41,124 nucleotides of DNA, from the IMG/VR virus record IMGVR_UViG_3300044960_000180, positions 1-41,124 of that record; one strand, given 5' to 3'. Source of the stretch: a virus. Every line of letters starts with the position of its first letter. The stretch's first letter is position 1. Position numbers and translations under genes: made by a program. Below are positions 29,910 through 38,585 of the stretch, piece by piece. The notes under the pieces were generated by a model, which had not been told where the DNA came from, did not search any database, and was given only the letters and a program-made list of their open reading frames with translations.

Positions 29910-32900
29910 TCACCTCCCCTCCAACGCTTCCATGTTTTTCAATTGCCGAATGATTTCTTGGGCCGCCCAGCGGGGATTGTCGCCGCCCTTCACATAGATG
30001 TTGTAATACTTATTTGTCGTTGTCGTACGCGTAATGTTGGTGGGGTTGGTTAATCTTGTTTTCGCCCGATCATAGACATCCGGGAAAAGATCCCCCGTGG
30101 ATAGCTCACCGATCGTTTGCACCATCTTCCGCATTTCGCGCGGGATGTGTGTAAGCCAATCGTTCAGGTAGTCACCATCTTCAAGCACGACTCGGAAATA
30201 CTTCCCGAGTGCACCCCCACTTCTAGAGAAGGTTTTTGCCAGTCTACCGGCTGTTCCGACTCCTGCGATGGCCGCTTGTGCCATGCGTTGAGCTTGTTTT
30301 TGGACATTGCGTTGTTCCCGCTGCATCCCAAGTGCAAGCCCTTCTCCAATCCCTCTTCCAAGTGGGATCATGACTCGAGCTGGAGAGTTGATTCCTAAAG
30401 CACTCTGGATGGTGGTCTTAACTTTATCGGCAATGCTTCTTGCTCTTGCATATAAATCAACCACTTTTTGATTCATGCCACGAATTAAACCCTGGATTAT
30501 ACTTACACCGATTCGTGCTAAATTAATATTCCTTAGGTAGCTCTGAGCACGTTCCCACTTTGAGCGAATAACTCCCCGGATCTCTTCCATTCGTCCACTC
30601 ACAGCACTCCGCATTTGACTCAGCTTCTGGCTGACACGACCACGCATGTTTTCCCACGCATTTGCCGTATTACTTCTGATCTCTTCCCACTTGGATCGAA
30701 TCGAACTTCCGATTTCGATCCCTTTCTGTACACTTGTATTTTGAATCTGACTCCATTTGGAAGTAATAGTGTTGACCATGGTAGTCCAGGCCGCATTCAA
30801 AACAAGTTCAAAGGTTTGCCAGTATGAACTCCACCACGCTTTGCCCTCATTCCACTTCCGTGTAATATTTCCCCAAAATTCCTCTGTTTGTGCAGTGGTA
30901 TCGCTTATATAGAGATCCCATTCTCGGGATAAATCCTCACCTAATCCTGCCCAAAAATTGTTCCACCATTCTTTTCTTTCTAGGAATTTCCTATCTTGTT
31001 CAGCCCAAAACGCTTCCCATTTGGAAAGCACTTCACCAGTTTCCCAATCCACCGTATTGATATGTTCTTGCGCTTGTGCTTGAGCCTCGGCAACGATGGC
31101 TTCATGACGCTCCTTCGCTTTATTCACGGTTTTATCATAGGTCAGATTTGCTTGTGCTATTATGTGATCCGCTTCTTCTTCGGATATAATCCCCAGTTCA
31201 TCTCGCAGAAAAATGGCTTCGGCAATACGATCATCTCGAGTCTTTTTCGCCTCCTTCATGGTTCCTTCGTATGCCTTTTTACTGTTTTTTACGATCTCAG
31301 CTGCTTCTCTAGCACTAATTTCGCTACTGTTCGAACGGATTCGTTCCCATATCACTTTTTGCTCTTTTTCTGACGCTGTAAGGTTTTCAACCGCTTGCCC
31401 GCGCCATTTCAACATGATATTTCTTATTTCCGCATATTCCTCAGAAGTAATTTGCCGCTTTTCAGCTGACGCAGTATCTACAATCTCTCTAATTCGTTCC
31501 TCGCCTTTTTGTACTTCTTTCCGCTGCTTATCATAATGCTCCGTTATTTTTCCAAGAATCTCGTTCTCCCGCTCGTTTGGGAAAATAACATCGGCTTCCA
31601 TCCAAGACCCTAATGTCTGAGCAATCTCCGACTGTCTGTTGTTGAGGCCTTCAATAATGGTATTGGCCATCTCATCAAAATTCCCAGCAATCGTACTTGC
31701 CGTGTCTTTGGTTACCCGATCTCCCGACCAGTAGAGTGTTTTCAAAGCGGACATCGCCCCTTCCTCCAGCTCAAAGTAAGCACCCAACGCCTCCTTCGTA
31801 CTGTCGGAAACGGCATCCCCAAACCGATCCACTTCGGGGATCGCATCAGAGAAAACATCTTGTACCTTCTTTATGCCCTCAATCAGGCCAAAAACCGGAG
31901 ACACGAAGCTTAAAGCTTTCATCAAGCCCTCATGTTTCTTCTTGAGGTCATCCCACTTGACAAAGAGAGCTGCAAAAGCCCCCAAAGCAATCGAGATCCC
32001 GGCAATGGCAACCGTCGCTGGCCCGCCAATCAAGGCAATTAATGCGGCTAGAGCCCCACCTACAACGGCAATGCCACCTGCTACCGCACCAAACGCCACA
32101 ACGGCATCTTTCGTGCTAACATCCAGTTTCTCAAAGCCTTTAGCCAGTTTCGCAATACCGTCTATCATCGGGTCAAGCGCATTTAGCATCCGGAGCAATA
32201 CTGGCATGAGTGCATCCGCCATCGTGATCTTGATATCCCGGATGCGGTTCCGGAAAATCTGCATCTGGCTGGCTGCCGTCTTATAACGCTCTTCAGCTTC
32301 CTTCGTCAAGGCGGTGTTATCCTGCCAGGCTTTGGTTCCCAACTCAATAGAGCGCCGGAACAAATCGCCCGCTCCTGCAGCACGCAATAAAGAATCACGG
32401 ACCCGGATCTCATTCAGGCTTAGCTCCTTCAGCGTAGGAACAACATTTTTTCCGCTCTTTTGCATCTTTCCAAGCCCTTCGATAAAAACAAGAACCGCCT
32501 CTGCCGCATCTTTCTTAAATGCTTTCCGGAAATCCGCGGCTGACATCCCGGCAACTTTGGCAAAGGCATCTAACTTTTTACCACCAGCGTCTACTGCGGT
32601 CCCCATCTCCAGGAACACCCGACTAATCGCCGTACCACCAGCTTCCACCTTAACCCCCACCGAGGACAGCGCCCCCGCAAAGGACAAAATCTGTGCTTCG
32701 GTCATTCCCACCTGGTGACCGGCTCCCGCGATCCGCAGGCCCATTTCGACGATTTCCGCTTCCGTGGTAGCTAGGTTGTTGCCCAATGCAACCACTGTGG
32801 AACCCAACCGATCAAAATCCTTCTGGCTCATCTGGGTGATATTCGCCAGCCGTGCCAAGGCTTTGGCTGCGTCATCACTGCCCAGGTTGGTCGCCACACC

Positions 32901-33947
32901 CATATCCACCATGGTTCGCGTGAAACCCAGAATGCTGTCCTTTTGAATCCCTAACTGTCCTGCCGCCTCTGCCACCCGTGCGATCTCCTCATGGGCCTGC
33001 GGCATCTCTTTAGCCATATTGCGGATGCCTTGCCGGAGCTCCGCAAACTCCGCTTCGGTTGCGTCCACCGTTTTTCGCACGCCAGCAAACGCCTGTTCAA
33101 ACGCCATCGAATCCCGAAAGGCCGACCCTACGGCCAAGCCGAACGCGGCTCCGAAAATCCCAATTCCTACACTCGCATCCATCGCCATCCCGCGAATGTT
33201 GGAGAAATTCTTGCCCAAACGGGCCATGATCGAACTTTGTTGCCGCATCTGCGTATTGACGCGGGCCAAATCTCCTTGCATCCGGGCCATCGCCGCTCGG
33301 GCTTCATTCAGCCGGATGGCTGCCTGCTTTGTTGCCGCAGCGTGTAGCCCCATCCGTTTGGCCGCTTCCTTGTATTCCAAGGAGAGAAGGGAGACCCGCT
33401 TTCGCTGGAGCTCGATGTTTTGGGCCAACCCTTGCTGCTGCACCCGCAACCGATCCGTAGCGGTTCCAAACGCTCTGGCTCTAGCCTCTGCCACCTGGAA
33501 TTGGGATTGCACCAACCGGGTTCGGGTCTCCAGCTGTTGCATTGCAGCACCGGTCCGTTGGCTTAGTTGGGAAGTTTGCCGCATTTGAGCATTGACTCGA
33601 CGTTGGGTTCCTTCCATCGAAGCAAGCGTCGCCCGTGCCCGGTTGAGCTGAACCCCCAACCGCTGGGTTGCGGCAGCGTCCGTGCCCAGTCTCCTAGCGT
33701 ATTCTTGGTGGGCTCTTGCGAGTAGACCCACCTTTTGGCGCTGAAGGTCAATCTGACGGGCCAAGGACCGGGATTGCACCCGCAACCGGTCCTCTTCTTT
33801 CCCAAACGCCCGAGCCTTGGCTGCGCTTGCATCAAATTGGGATTTTACCAATTGCAGTTGGCGATTGATCGTGGATACGCCCTGTTGGAATTTTTGAGTA
33901 CTCAGCGATACGTCGCCCCGGATAGAGCCCAAAATCTGTGTCGCCAT
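29910..33947 (-). CDS. Tail tape measure protein
   Basis: A 1345-aa protein that sets tail length and helps DNA entry. The N-terminus has two coiled-coil copies of about 110 residues (each with a RAxAxG...LRVQ...LARQIDLQRQ-type start). A PhageMin_Tail/TP901 domain follows with MAKEMPQAHEEIARVAEAAG, then a hydrophobic section at about 630-670 (AVVAFGAVAGGIAVVGGALAAL) and long helical sequence with many Trp. TP901-like C-terminal INSPARVMIPLGRGIGEGL is typical. Strong GAGGAGGTG ribosome site. Confidence 0.95.
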   Translation of the reverse strand: MATQILGSIRGDVSLSTQKFQQGVSTINRQLQLVKSQFDASAAKARAFGKEEDRLRVQSRSLARQIDLQRQKVGLLARAHQEYARRLGTDAAATQRLGVQLNRARATLASMEGTQRRVNAQMRQTSQLSQRTGAAMQQLETRTRLVQSQFQVAEARARAFGTATDRLRVQQQGLAQNIELQRKRVSLLSLEYKEAAKRMGLHAAATKQAAIRLNEARAAMARMQGDLARVNTQMRQQSSIMARLGKNFSNIRGMAMDASVGIGIFGAAFGLAVGSAFRDSMAFEQAFAGVRKTVDATEAEFAELRQGIRNMAKEMPQAHEEIARVAEAAGQLGIQKDSILGFTRTMVDMGVATNLGSDDAAKALARLANITQMSQKDFDRLGSTVVALGNNLATTEAEIVEMGLRIAGAGHQVGMTEAQILSFAGALSSVGVKVEAGGTAISRVFLEMGTAVDAGGKKLDAFAKVAGMSAADFRKAFKKDAAEAVLVFIEGLGKMQKSGKNVVPTLKELSLNEIRVRDSLLRAAGAGDLFRRSIELGTKAWQDNTALTKEAEERYKTAASQMQIFRNRIRDIKITMADALMPVLLRMLNALDPMIDGIAKLAKGFEKLDVSTKDAVVAFGAVAGGIAVVGGALAALIALIGGPATVAIAGISIALGAFAALFVKWDDLKKKHEGLMKALSFVSPVFGLIEGIKKVQDVFSDAIPEVDRFGDAVSDSTKEALGAYFELEEGAMSALKTLYWSGDRVTKDTASTIAGNFDEMANTIIEGLNNRQSEIAQTLGSWMEADVIFPNERENEILGKITEHYDKQRKEVQKGEERIREIVDTASAEKRQITSEEYAEIRNIMLKWRGQAVENLTASEKEQKVIWERIRSNSSEISAREAAEIVKNSKKAYEGTMKEAKKTRDDRIAEAIFLRDELGIISEEEADHIIAQANLTYDKTVNKAKERHEAIVAEAQAQAQEHINTVDWETGEVLSKWEAFWAEQDRKFLERKEWWNNFWAGLGEDLSREWDLYISDTTAQTEEFWGNITRKWNEGKAWWSSYWQTFELVLNAAWTTMVNTITSKWSQIQNTSVQKGIEIGSSIRSKWEEIRSNTANAWENMRGRVSQKLSQMRSAVSGRMEEIRGVIRSKWERAQSYLRNINLARIGVSIIQGLIRGMNQKVVDLYARARSIADKVKTTIQSALGINSPARVMIPLGRGIGEGLALGMQREQRNVQKQAQRMAQAAIAGVGTAGRLAKTFSRSGGALGKYFRVVLEDGDYLNDWLTHIPREMRKMVQTIGELSTGDLFPDVYDRAKTRLTNPTNITRTTTTNKYYNIYVKGGDNPRWAAQEIIRQLKNMEALEGR

Positions 33948-33963
33948 CCCTTCACCTCCTCGC

Positions 33964-34508
33964 CTAAAAGATCCCCAGCTGATCGATATAGACCGTCTTT
34001 TTGGCTTTCTGTTGCTTCATTTCATGTGCTCGGAGCCGCATATAAAAGGGCATATCCATCGCGTCAATCTCGTGCAACTTCAACCCCTGTGCCATCAGCC
34101 CGACATATAGGTCGTTTATGAAGCGGCCGGGGTCGAACTCTCCTTTTTTTCACCTGAAACCTCCCCCGCGGATAGGATCGGGTCCATGGTCTGTGACACG
34201 ATTTGGTGCACTATCCCCCACGACTGGTCGACGATTTGCCGGGCATCGGTTCCATCCTCGTACTCCTCGGCTGAAAACTTATTTCCGAACACTTCCGAAA
34301 CAAAGTGATAGAGCTCGTCCAACAGTTTGTTTTGATCGGCACGGCTGATTTGTTCATTTTTCTTCACTGCCTTTTCGGCCTTAAGCAGATAGGTAGTTTG
34401 CTTTTCCGACATATCAACGGCTTTCCGAAACATCCGCCCGGAAATGAAGTCTTGCGTAAATTCCTTTTTCTCACCGTTAATGTGAAGCACGATTTTTAAC
34501 ATCTTCAT
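33964..34508 (-). CDS. Tail assembly chaperone long form made by -1 frameshift
   Basis: Ribosomes that slip back one base at A-AAA-AAG (34149-34143) leave the short chaperone frame and continue in the -1 frame to TAG at 33964. This adds about 60 residues (after GEFDPGRFINDLYVGLM, ending KKTVYIDQLGIF). The gpG/gpGT pattern just before the tape measure gene is conserved in siphophages. The -1 frame has no start of its own. Confidence 0.85.
34116..34508 (-). CDS. Tail assembly chaperone, short form
   Basis: A 130-aa protein with the usual start LKIVLHINGEKKEFTQDFISGRMFR and helical middle. It helps tail tube proteins assemble on the tape measure. It ends at TAA 34116 when no frameshift occurs. 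Between the major tail protein and tape measure genes, as expected. Confidence 0.88.
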   Translation of the reverse strand: MKMLKIVLHINGEKKEFTQDFISGRMFRKAVDMSEKQTTYLLKAEKAVKKNEQISRADQNKLLDELYHFVSEVFGNKFSAEEYEDGTDARQIVDQSWGIVHQIVSQTMDPILSAGEVSGEKKESSTPAAS

Positions 34509-34550
34509 CCCTCCTCAAAGTAAAAGAGGGCCACTGTTGGCCCTCAATTT

Positions 34551-35132
34551 TTACACCTGCGGCACCTGACCCGGTTCCACCACCGCATCAAACCATTCGT
34601 CCGCCAGCAAGAAGGTTTCATCGGATGAATCCCCGGCGATCTGCCACAAATCATCCGAATCCCGCTTAATGAACGTGGCGGTGATGGTGGGATGTTGGAA
34701 CTCCACGCTTTCCCCTTTGGTTTGAAACGGTTGCTCCAGTGTCTGAAAACGCCCTTTGTACAGCCAGATGTAGAGGTACGAGCCGTCCGCCTTCATGGAC
34801 TGAAATCCAAGCGCAAAATACGGCGGCACCGCATCGGCACTTTTGATCAGCATGCCGTTTTCATACCGGTACCCCATCAGTAACGCCTGGTGAGCAATAT
34901 TTAGTTGTGTCGTTTCGATTTGCACCTCAATGCTGGAAAAGGAAGAGGCGGTTTCCGTCGGGCCGTCATCTCCATAGTCGGTTGCCGACTCCCCGCCGGA
35001 TGGGATCGAGGCGTTGACGGCGGGTGCCAACTTGACCGGGGCCTCGTAAGTGGTTCCTGTGCTGGTATCCGTCAAAAGTTTAGCCACGTGAAGGTTTTTC
35101 AATCCAATCTGTGCGCTGTTGCTCATAGCCAT
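34551..35132 (-). CDS. Major tail protein
   Basis: A 193-aa tail tube protein. IGLKNLHVAKLLTDTSTG, ETASSFSSIEVQIETTQL, PPYFALGFQSMKADGSYLYIWLYKGRF and FQHPTITATFIKRD follow the layout of phi13-type major tail proteins, and the early part YEAPVKLAPAVNASI is typical. AGGAGG ribosome site. Confidence 0.9.
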   Translation of the reverse strand: MAMSNSAQIGLKNLHVAKLLTDTSTGTTYEAPVKLAPAVNASIPSGGESATDYGDDGPTETASSFSSIEVQIETTQLNIAHQALLMGYRYENGMLIKSADAVPPYFALGFQSMKADGSYLYIWLYKGRFQTLEQPFQTKGESVEFQHPTITATFIKRDSDDLWQIAGDSSDETFLLADEWFDAVVEPGQVPQV

Positions 35133-35136
35133 TTGC

Positions 35137-35508
35137 TTATTCCTCCTCGATTAAAAATTTCCCGCGATACCGCATCGCGGTGTGAAACACATGCACATCG
35201 TCCTCGTACATGTCGATGACCGACAAACGAAAAAAGCCCAACGCTTTCAGGCTTTTATCCACCTGTTGCGCAATCGGGCTTAAATCAGATGCGTTCTTCG
35301 TCCAGATGTCGATCTGAAAGAAGATCCAGCTGGCCGTCTCCCGGTCTTCGGCATAGTCGGAATCAACATGGTTGTACTGAAAATAGGAAATAGAGGGGTA
35401 CTGGTTGGGATCTCGTTTGAGTTGATGGATGTAAGGCCCGCCCAACAGGGAAATAAGCTCCGGATTATCCCGCAGAGCCCGGACCAGATCCGGCTTCCGG
35501 TTGATCAC
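35137..35508 (-). CDS. Tail terminator/completion protein
   Basis: A 123-aa protein of the size and position of DUF3168-type tail completion proteins (SISYFQYNHVDSDYAEDRETASWIFFQIDIW, DKSLKALGF). It would cap the tail at the head-joining end. Overlaps the gp10-like gene by 4 bp and precedes the major tail protein gene. Confidence 0.75.
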   Translation of the reverse strand: MINRKPDLVRALRDNPELISLLGGPYIHQLKRDPNQYPSISYFQYNHVDSDYAEDRETASWIFFQIDIWTKNASDLSPIAQQVDKSLKALGFFRLSVIDMYEDDVHVFHTAMRYRGKFLIEEE

Positions 35509-35888
35509 AGCCGCAACCCCCTCCGAAGCACCGCCGTGATTCTCCCCACCACCGCCTCCGCAGCCTCGTAAACGGATGGTTCCACAAACGGTCTGGCTGC
35601 CATTTTGGTGGTGCCAAACTCCAGAAAATGCGCATAGAAAGCGTCCTTCCCGGGGCCAACTTCGATCACTTTCTCCCCCTTCTTGTACTTCACCCGGCTC
35701 ATTTGAATGTTGCGGATGAGATGCAGCCGGCGCTTTTGCGACGGTCCGGGAGCATTTTTCTCCATCGTACGCTTCAGCACTTCCGCCCCGGCTCTTAGTG
35801 CTTCATTTTCGATCTTCGTCGCCTGGCTCCCGATCTGATGGAGCCGCCGGAGCATCTCGTCGATGCCGGTTACACGAATGTTAGCCAC
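35505..35888 (-). CDS. HK97 gp10-like head-tail joining protein
   Basis: A 127-aa protein with VTGIDEMLRRLHQIGSQ, LRAGAEVLKRTMEKNAPG, VGPGKDAFYAHFLEFGTTKMAARPF and a C-terminal helix, the pattern of HK97 gp10 family proteins. It works at the neck. Overlaps both neighbours. Confidence 0.88.
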   Translation of the reverse strand: MANIRVTGIDEMLRRLHQIGSQATKIENEALRAGAEVLKRTMEKNAPGPSQKRRLHLIRNIQMSRVKYKKGEKVIEVGPGKDAFYAHFLEFGTTKMAARPFVEPSVYEAAEAVVGRITAVLRRGLRL

Positions 35889-36213
35889 CGGGAACCACCT
35901 TCCTTGCCATCACGTGCATTTCGCGGCGCTTCCCATCCGGGTCCTCTGCCACAATGATGTTATGTGGCTGCCCGGCATAGACCACTTGCATTTCAGGTGT
36001 GATATCGGATCGGTAACGAATGCGAAAGCGAACGTAACTTTCCGCCTGCACGGCTGCAGCCGCGAAAAACTCTCGCCAGCGGGTGGAAACCGGTTCCACG
36101 GCGGCCCAGACAGTCAGCACCGGTTGCCAATTGTCATCCCGGTTCCCTTCCTCATCCACAATCGGATTATTTACCTGGAACGTGATCCGGCGGTTGTATT
36201 CAGCCGGGTTCAT
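35881..36213 (-). CDS. Head closure protein (SPP1 gp16-like)
   Basis: A 110-aa protein of the head-tail adaptor family: YNRRITFQVNNPIVDEEGNRDDNW at the start, AVEPVSTRWREFFAAAAVQAES in the middle and VRFRIRYRSDITPEMQVVY. It closes the portal channel after packaging. Coupled to neighbours by short overlaps. Confidence 0.85.
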   Translation of the reverse strand: MNPAEYNRRITFQVNNPIVDEEGNRDDNWQPVLTVWAAVEPVSTRWREFFAAAAVQAESYVRFRIRYRSDITPEMQVVYAGQPHNIIVAEDPDGKRREMHVMARKVVPGG

Positions 36214-36419
36214 TTCTTCCTTCCCCGTTTACCGCCGGTTTTCGATTTCTCTTCTGTCGGTTCCTCTGTCTTCTCCGGCTCGATTTCATCCCCGATAAAG
36301 CCGCGCTGGCGGATCGCTTCCGCCCGCTTCCGGTTGGAGGTTTCATAGACTTGACCCGCTCGGTAGACCTTTTTGGTCTCTTTATCCATGAAATCGGAGA
36401 TTACTGGATATCGACCCAT
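36210..36419 (-). CDS. Small basic/acidic head-region protein, 69 aa
   Basis: The ATG at 36419 fits the GAGGTG ribosome site best (an ATG at 36425 is the alternative). VISDFMDKETKKVYRAGQVYETSNRKRAEAI resembles short proteins between gp6-like and head-closure genes, and the tail is lysine-rich. Function unknown; possibly head decoration or assembly. Confidence 0.6.
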   Translation of the reverse strand: MGRYPVISDFMDKETKKVYRAGQVYETSNRKRAEAIRQRGFIGDEIEPEKTEEPTEEKSKTGGKRGRKK

Positions 36420-36429
36420 TCTCATCACC

Positions 36430-36687
36430 TCAATTCTTCAGCTGAAGAATGATGCTCTCCAGCGAATAGCTAAATTTCTCCATTTTGACACTAGGGTCTC
36501 GGTTTTCGTAGTGCAACCCGACGTAAAGCATGACAGCCAGCTTGTACAACCGACTATCGGATTCCTCCACACCGGCATTGTCCAGATACTCCTTCGCTCC
36601 ATCAATGAGAAGAGTGAGGAGCGGATCGTCCTCACCCCCATCGATGCGCAAGAAGTTTTTCAGCTCATCCAGTGTCAGGTCTAACAT
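36430..36687 (-). CDS. Head-tail connector, gp6-like
   Basis: An 85-aa helical protein (LTLDELKNFLRIDGGEDDPLLTLLIDGAKEYLDNAGV, LYKLAVMLYVGLHYENRD) of the gp6-like/DNA-packaging connector family, which forms a ring below the portal. Directly follows the capsid gene. Confidence 0.88.
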   Translation of the reverse strand: MLDLTLDELKNFLRIDGGEDDPLLTLLIDGAKEYLDNAGVEESDSRLYKLAVMLYVGLHYENRDPSVKMEKFSYSLESIILQLKN

Positions 36688-36700
36688 TGAAACCGCCTCC

Positions 36701-37852
36701 TTAAACGGCGGGTACCACCTTCGCCCGACGGAAAGCGGATTTCAGAAGAATATGCTGGTCGAGCCACCCTGTCAGAACAAACAGATACTCCCCTTTATCC
36801 ACGTCTTTGTCCGAATCATAAACCAGACCTCCATCGTAGTTCAGATGAGCAAATTTGAAGTCACCCACAATCGGTTGTGTAGCACTGTCACTGAAGACCA
36901 CCGGTTTACCGATGACACTTTCCGGGGGCGCGCTGAACAAAGTCGCACTGTTATTCGCAAGCGTCTTCAAGATGGCCACGTAATCGGAGTATTTCATAAC
37001 TACCTGTGCCATCTCGCGGTAATCTTCGTGCAGATCAGCAATCGCGTTGGTGATCGCTTCGTACAAGTCTTCCCCCTCCACCTCGGTGATGGCATTCTGC
37101 GAAGAATAGAAGCTCATATGCTCTTCGCCGACTGCAGATGTACCTGCAAATGCTACTTTCTTTTCTTTGGCTGCCAGACCAGAACGAAGGGCATTTTCCA
37201 CATACGCAACCAGATTTGTATCCGATCCATAGAGCACCGTGTCGGAGATGCGGGCTTTCACCTTGAACTTAAAGCGCCCAAAGGAAACCTTGTCCCCAGT
37301 AAGTGCCAGTTCCTTCGCTGTCATTTCGTCAGTAATAAAGGCATCGTCATCCAAGGTATAGGCGATTTTTGGCAGCTCCAGACCTTTGATGTTACTCATC
37401 CCGATGACTCCGCGAAGCGGATTACGGGTGAAAGGTTCATGAATCAGCGTGTTGGACATATTAGTCGGCAGTAGCTTATCCCCACCGGAAGTATTCGGAG
37501 ATGGAATAGCCTGCAATGCGTTTTTCGCCTCATCAGAGATGGGTCGACCCAAAATAGTGGACCGGATTAGATCCGCCTTAGCCGCAATCAATTTTTCCTC
37601 TTTGTTTTGGGTCGCACTGATCGGATTCTTTTCTTTCATTTGGTTTTTCTGTTCAGTCTCCAACTTGTCATGCTGTTCTTTGAGCAGATTAAACCGCTCC
37701 TGCAAATCACTCTTCTTGTTTTTCAGTTCATTGATATCCTCGATCGGTACCGCAGGATTAGCCAGCTTGTCGACCAACTGACCCTCGATGTTTTGCAATT
37801 GGCTTCCCACCGTCGCCATTTTTTCCTTAATTTCATATAGCGTGAACGCCAT
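36701..37852 (-). CDS. Major capsid protein, HK97 family
   Basis: A 383-aa capsid protein. Residues about 1-100 are a charged coiled-coil delta domain that acts as scaffold and is removed by the protease encoded just upstream. The HK97 fold follows, from PTNMSNTLIHEPFTRNPLRGVI through KGLELPKIAYTLDDDAFIT to VMKYSDYVAIL and FSAPPESVIGKPVVFSD. The ATG at 37852 is set by the GGGAGG ribosome site. Confidence 0.93.
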   Translation of the reverse strand: MAFTLYEIKEKMATVGSQLQNIEGQLVDKLANPAVPIEDINELKNKKSDLQERFNLLKEQHDKLETEQKNQMKEKNPISATQNKEEKLIAAKADLIRSTILGRPISDEAKNALQAIPSPNTSGGDKLLPTNMSNTLIHEPFTRNPLRGVIGMSNIKGLELPKIAYTLDDDAFITDEMTAKELALTGDKVSFGRFKFKVKARISDTVLYGSDTNLVAYVENALRSGLAAKEKKVAFAGTSAVGEEHMSFYSSQNAITEVEGEDLYEAITNAIADLHEDYREMAQVVMKYSDYVAILKTLANNSATLFSAPPESVIGKPVVFSDSATQPIVGDFKFAHLNYDGGLVYDSDKDVDKGEYLFVLTGWLDQHILLKSAFRRAKVVPAV

Positions 37853-37853
37853 A

Positions 37854-38585
37854 TTACATACCTCCCAAAATGTTGGTGATTTTCTCAATGTTTGATTTGG
37901 AAGCGGCAATTAATCGCTTCCTTTCTTCCTGGCTTAAAGCCGGCTTTTTCTGGCTCTGAAATGCCTGTAGCAGTTCATTCGGAGTGTTTTTATACCTCGC
38001 GAACAGTTCCGTATTGATCCCGGCTGCAATCTCCCTCTCCGCTTCCAACACTTCATCACAGAAGCCATAATCATAGCACTCCTGCGCCGTCATCCACGTT
38101 TCACCATCCATGAGCTCCGACAACTTTTCTTCACTCAGATTCTTGGCCTTTTCCAAATAGGCCGCCACCAAAGACCCTCTGATTTTGTCCAGGTCATCCG
38201 CCATTTTTCGCAAGTCAGAAGCGTTTCCGAAAACCAGTGTCCATGGATTATGAACCATCATCATCGCGTTTGGGGGCATGTACACCACATCCCCCGCCAT
38301 GGCGATCACACTGGCAATGCTGGCGGCGATCCCGTCCACATATACATTCACCTGGGCCTTTTGCCGCTTCAAAATAGAATAGATCGCCTGACCCTGAAAG
38401 ACGCTCCCGCCTGGTGAATTGACATAGACATTAAGCGTTTGAATGTCGCCCAAGTCTTCTAGGTCCTCTTTAAAACTCTGCGCCGTAGTGTCGGAGTCAT
38501 CCCATTTGTAAGAGACAATGTCACCGTAAATATACAACTCCCCGGTTTTGTTCGCAGCATTCTTAAACTCCCAGAACTTTTTCAT
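37854..38585 (-). CDS. Head maturation protease, ClpP-like
   Basis: A 243-aa serine protease (ClpP/S14 type). VNSPGGSVFQGQAIYSIL, DGIAASIASVIAMAGD with the catalytic Ser and MVHNPWTLVFG with the catalytic His are present. It removes the capsid delta domain. The ATG at 38585 follows GGAGGGAGGGG, ruling out the upstream start. Confidence 0.92.
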   Translation of the reverse strand: MKKFWEFKNAANKTGELYIYGDIVSYKWDDSDTTAQSFKEDLEDLGDIQTLNVYVNSPGGSVFQGQAIYSILKRQKAQVNVYVDGIAASIASVIAMAGDVVYMPPNAMMMVHNPWTLVFGNASDLRKMADDLDKIRGSLVAAYLEKAKNLSEEKLSELMDGETWMTAQECYDYGFCDEVLEAEREIAAGINTELFARYKNTPNELLQAFQSQKKPALSQEERKRLIAASKSNIEKITNILGGM

